From an uncultured Bacteroidota bacterium (GTDB lineage: Bacteria > Bacteroidota > Bacteroidia > Bacteroidales > SZUA-534), in NCBI GenBank assembly GCA_937899145.1, contig CALBPW010000442.1:1-6887 (forward strand): 6,887 bases of DNA, given 5' to 3'. This document shows positions 5,772 through 6,887 of the stretch, piece by piece. The position numbers were made by a program, and so were the translations under genes. The notes beneath the pieces are model-generated. The model saw nothing but the letters and a program-made list of their open reading frames with translations, was not told the DNA's origin and ran no database searches. Position 1 is the first letter of the stretch, and each line of letters begins with the position of its first letter.

Positions 5772-5925
5772 TGATAATTATAACATATTGATTATCAATA
5801 CAGGTGCGTGTTTTTTAGAAAACACTGATTTCCCTTATAATTAACCGCCTTCCATTTCTATAAATTTCTTCAAATTTTAATAGGAAGAAATTAATGATTA
5901 AAAAAAATAGTGGAGAGGAATTCTA
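5772..5925. other. Gene-free remainder of the 5610-5925 intergenic region
   Basis: This AT-rich stretch lies between the putative operator array and the stop of the 6714-5926 gene. It holds two weak hairpins. One is GTGTTTT/AAAACAC (5808-5814 with 5819-5825, 4-base loop) and the other is AATTTCTTC/GAAGAAATT (5863-5871 with 5884-5892, 12-base loop). The second lies 33 bases past the stop on the minus strand and might end that gene's transcript, but it has no G+C-rich core and no real U-tract after it. No open reading frame with protein-like character was seen. Confidence 0.5.
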
Positions 5926-6714
5926 TCACTCTGTTCCGCCTTCAATATCGTCAAAAATAGAATCGATGCCGCCTTCGTCATCAGAGTCGCCGTCTGATTC
6001 TCTCTTTTTTACAATCTCGTCCATATCGGCAAACGTGAGCATTCGCACGTTGGTAACCAAAAAATCTTCTTTCAGAAAATTGCCGTACTGATTACACTCT
6101 TCTACCGCACTAAGCAACACTTTATGAAAAGGAACATCAAGCGGGATTAACAATGTAAGTGCTGCATAAGGGCCTTGAAATTCAATATGTTCAAGTTCAG
6201 AATTATTGGTTTTCAGTGCCGAGTCAAATTCGGTTTGTATGATATGTTGCTGATAAGGTTCAAATTCAGCAATGCCATTTGCAATAAGTCCGACAAAATA
6301 ACGCAATTGATGCCCACGGCCACCCAAACCTGTTGATACAAAAATTTGGCGCTCGTTGAGTAAACTGCCTTCAATCAGCATTTTGCTTTCTTGTTGAGCC
6401 ATAAGCGACCATTGGTGAAGTCGGTTGTCGCGATTTTGCGCATACTCTTCCAAAATACGATAAGCACGCGGGTCGTCGATGTCGCTGAGCAGTATCATAC
6501 GCTCCATAAGTTGCTCGTCGGTAAGCGTCGGGTCGTATAAATCGGCAATTTGGTCAATATCAGGTTTTGCGTCTTTAAGTGCTTCTTTAACTTTTTTTGA
6601 ACGCATAAAATATGACGTTTGCAATTTCATATCGATAGGTTCATCGATGGTGCTGAAATTGTTCGAAAAAAGTTTCGCAACACTTTGCAGTTTGTCGTAC
6701 ATGTTATCGTCCAT
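5926..6714 (-). CDS. Protein of unknown function, helical with acidic tail
   Basis: A 262-residue soluble protein that I do not recognise. No signal peptide or membrane segment is evident. Residues 1-125 look largely helical; the stretch DDPRAYRILEEYAQNRD (80-96) and the following helices are reminiscent of HEAT-like repeats, which is only an impression. A glycine-rich motif, STGLGGRGHQLRYF (127-140), is the most distinctive element. The part that follows (about 140-230) mixes predicted strands and helices, with ECNQYGNFLKEDF as a notable segment. The C-terminus (about 236-262) is a KKRE patch followed by an Asp/Glu/Gly tail ending GGTE, probably disordered. I chose ATG 6714 over an in-frame TTG at 6774 because a promoter candidate lies between them; ATG 6702 is a further possibility. 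It looks like an intact, purifying-selected gene in base composition and codon use. Confidence 0.8.
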   Translation of the reverse strand: MDDNMYDKLQSVAKLFSNNFSTIDEPIDMKLQTSYFMRSKKVKEALKDAKPDIDQIADLYDPTLTDEQLMERMILLSDIDDPRAYRILEEYAQNRDNRLHQWSLMAQQESKMLIEGSLLNERQIFVSTGLGGRGHQLRYFVGLIANGIAEFEPYQQHIIQTEFDSALKTNNSELEHIEFQGPYAALTLLIPLDVPFHKVLLSAVEECNQYGNFLKEDFLVTNVRMLTFADMDEIVKKRESDGDSDDEGGIDSIFDDIEGGTE

Positions 6715-6743
6715 TGCTCTTTGTTTTGGTTTGCAAATTTGCG

Positions 6744-6775
6744 TAAAAGTATGTTTCAAGCGAATATTGACCAAA
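6744..6775 (-). promoter_or_regulatory. Promoter candidate for the unknown-function gene
   Basis: Minus-strand TTTG (6775-6772), a 20-base spacer, and TACTTTTA (6751-6744), 7 of 8 to TAnnTTTG. The predicted transcript would begin near 6738, about 24 bases before ATG 6714, which supports that start over TTG 6774. A 15-base palindrome, AAAATTG-T-CAATTTT (6777-6791), abuts the -33 element and could be an operator. Confidence 0.5.
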
Positions 6776-6843
6776 TAAAATTGTCAATTTTTAACACCAA
6801 TATCATTTGTTTAATACCTGTCATCTAACATCTGTTTTTCTTT

Positions 6844-6887
6844 AGATCGGAAGAGCGTCGTGTAGGGAAAGAGTGTAGATCTCGGTG
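6844..6887. other. Illumina TruSeq adapter contamination at contig end
   Basis: The final 44 bases start AGATCGGAAGAGCGTCGTG, run through the expected GTAGGGAAAGAGTGTAGA, and end TCTCGGTG. This is the reverse complement of the Illumina TruSeq universal adapter. It is a library artefact that was not trimmed before assembly and should be masked. True genomic sequence ends at or before 6843. Confidence 0.98.

Noticed and set aside
6715..6774. TTG start at 6774 adding 20 residues to the unknown-function protein
   Set aside because: The extra residues (MVNIRLKHTFTQICKPKQRA) overlap the promoter candidate at 6744-6775, and an ATG follows at 6714.

Overview
The window looks like one end of an assembled contig from a member of the Bacteroidetes, probably the order Bacteroidales. 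The evidence is the type of transketolase, the long-loop form of signal peptidase II, a TraR/DksA-family protein lacking most zinc ligands, a secreted protein with a type IX secretion (T9SS) style C-terminal domain, promoters of the TTTG/TAnnTTTG class, and start codons without clear Shine-Dalgarno sequences. The last 44 bases (6844-6887) are Illumina TruSeq adapter and not genome, so usable biology ends at 6843.

Layout, left to right. Positions 2-724 (+) hold the 3' third of a transketolase gene, cut by the contig start and closed by a perfect 15-bp-stem terminator (753-790). Positions 791-1011 have no gene but hold a dense cluster of nested inverted repeats. An 18-nt copy of the outer arm recurs in frame inside the first codons of the next gene. 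That gene, 1012-2034 (+), encodes an acyltransferase-3 family membrane protein. It is strikingly AT-rich compared with its neighbours and looks acquired. It converges on a minus-strand cluster across a palindromic terminator (2047-2072).

The minus-strand cluster reads TraR/DksA-like protein (4517-4131), lspA (4053-3436), then dgt (3439-2096). The lspA and dgt genes overlap by ATGA, so they are probably co-transcribed and translationally coupled. The cluster would join a possible RNA-polymerase-binding regulator, lipoprotein maturation and dNTP hydrolysis. Next is a single secreted-protein gene (5609-4743, minus) with its own U-tract terminator, a good Bacteroidetes promoter, and four GTTACA-like hexamers at an exact 21-bp period upstream. 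Last is a conserved-looking protein of unknown function (6714-5926, minus) with its own promoter candidate.

Most of the genes are ordinary housekeeping ones. The parts most worth a second look are the repeat cluster fused to the start of the acyltransferase gene and the helically phased hexamer array upstream of the secreted-protein gene. No CRISPR array, tRNA, rRNA or intact transposon was seen.
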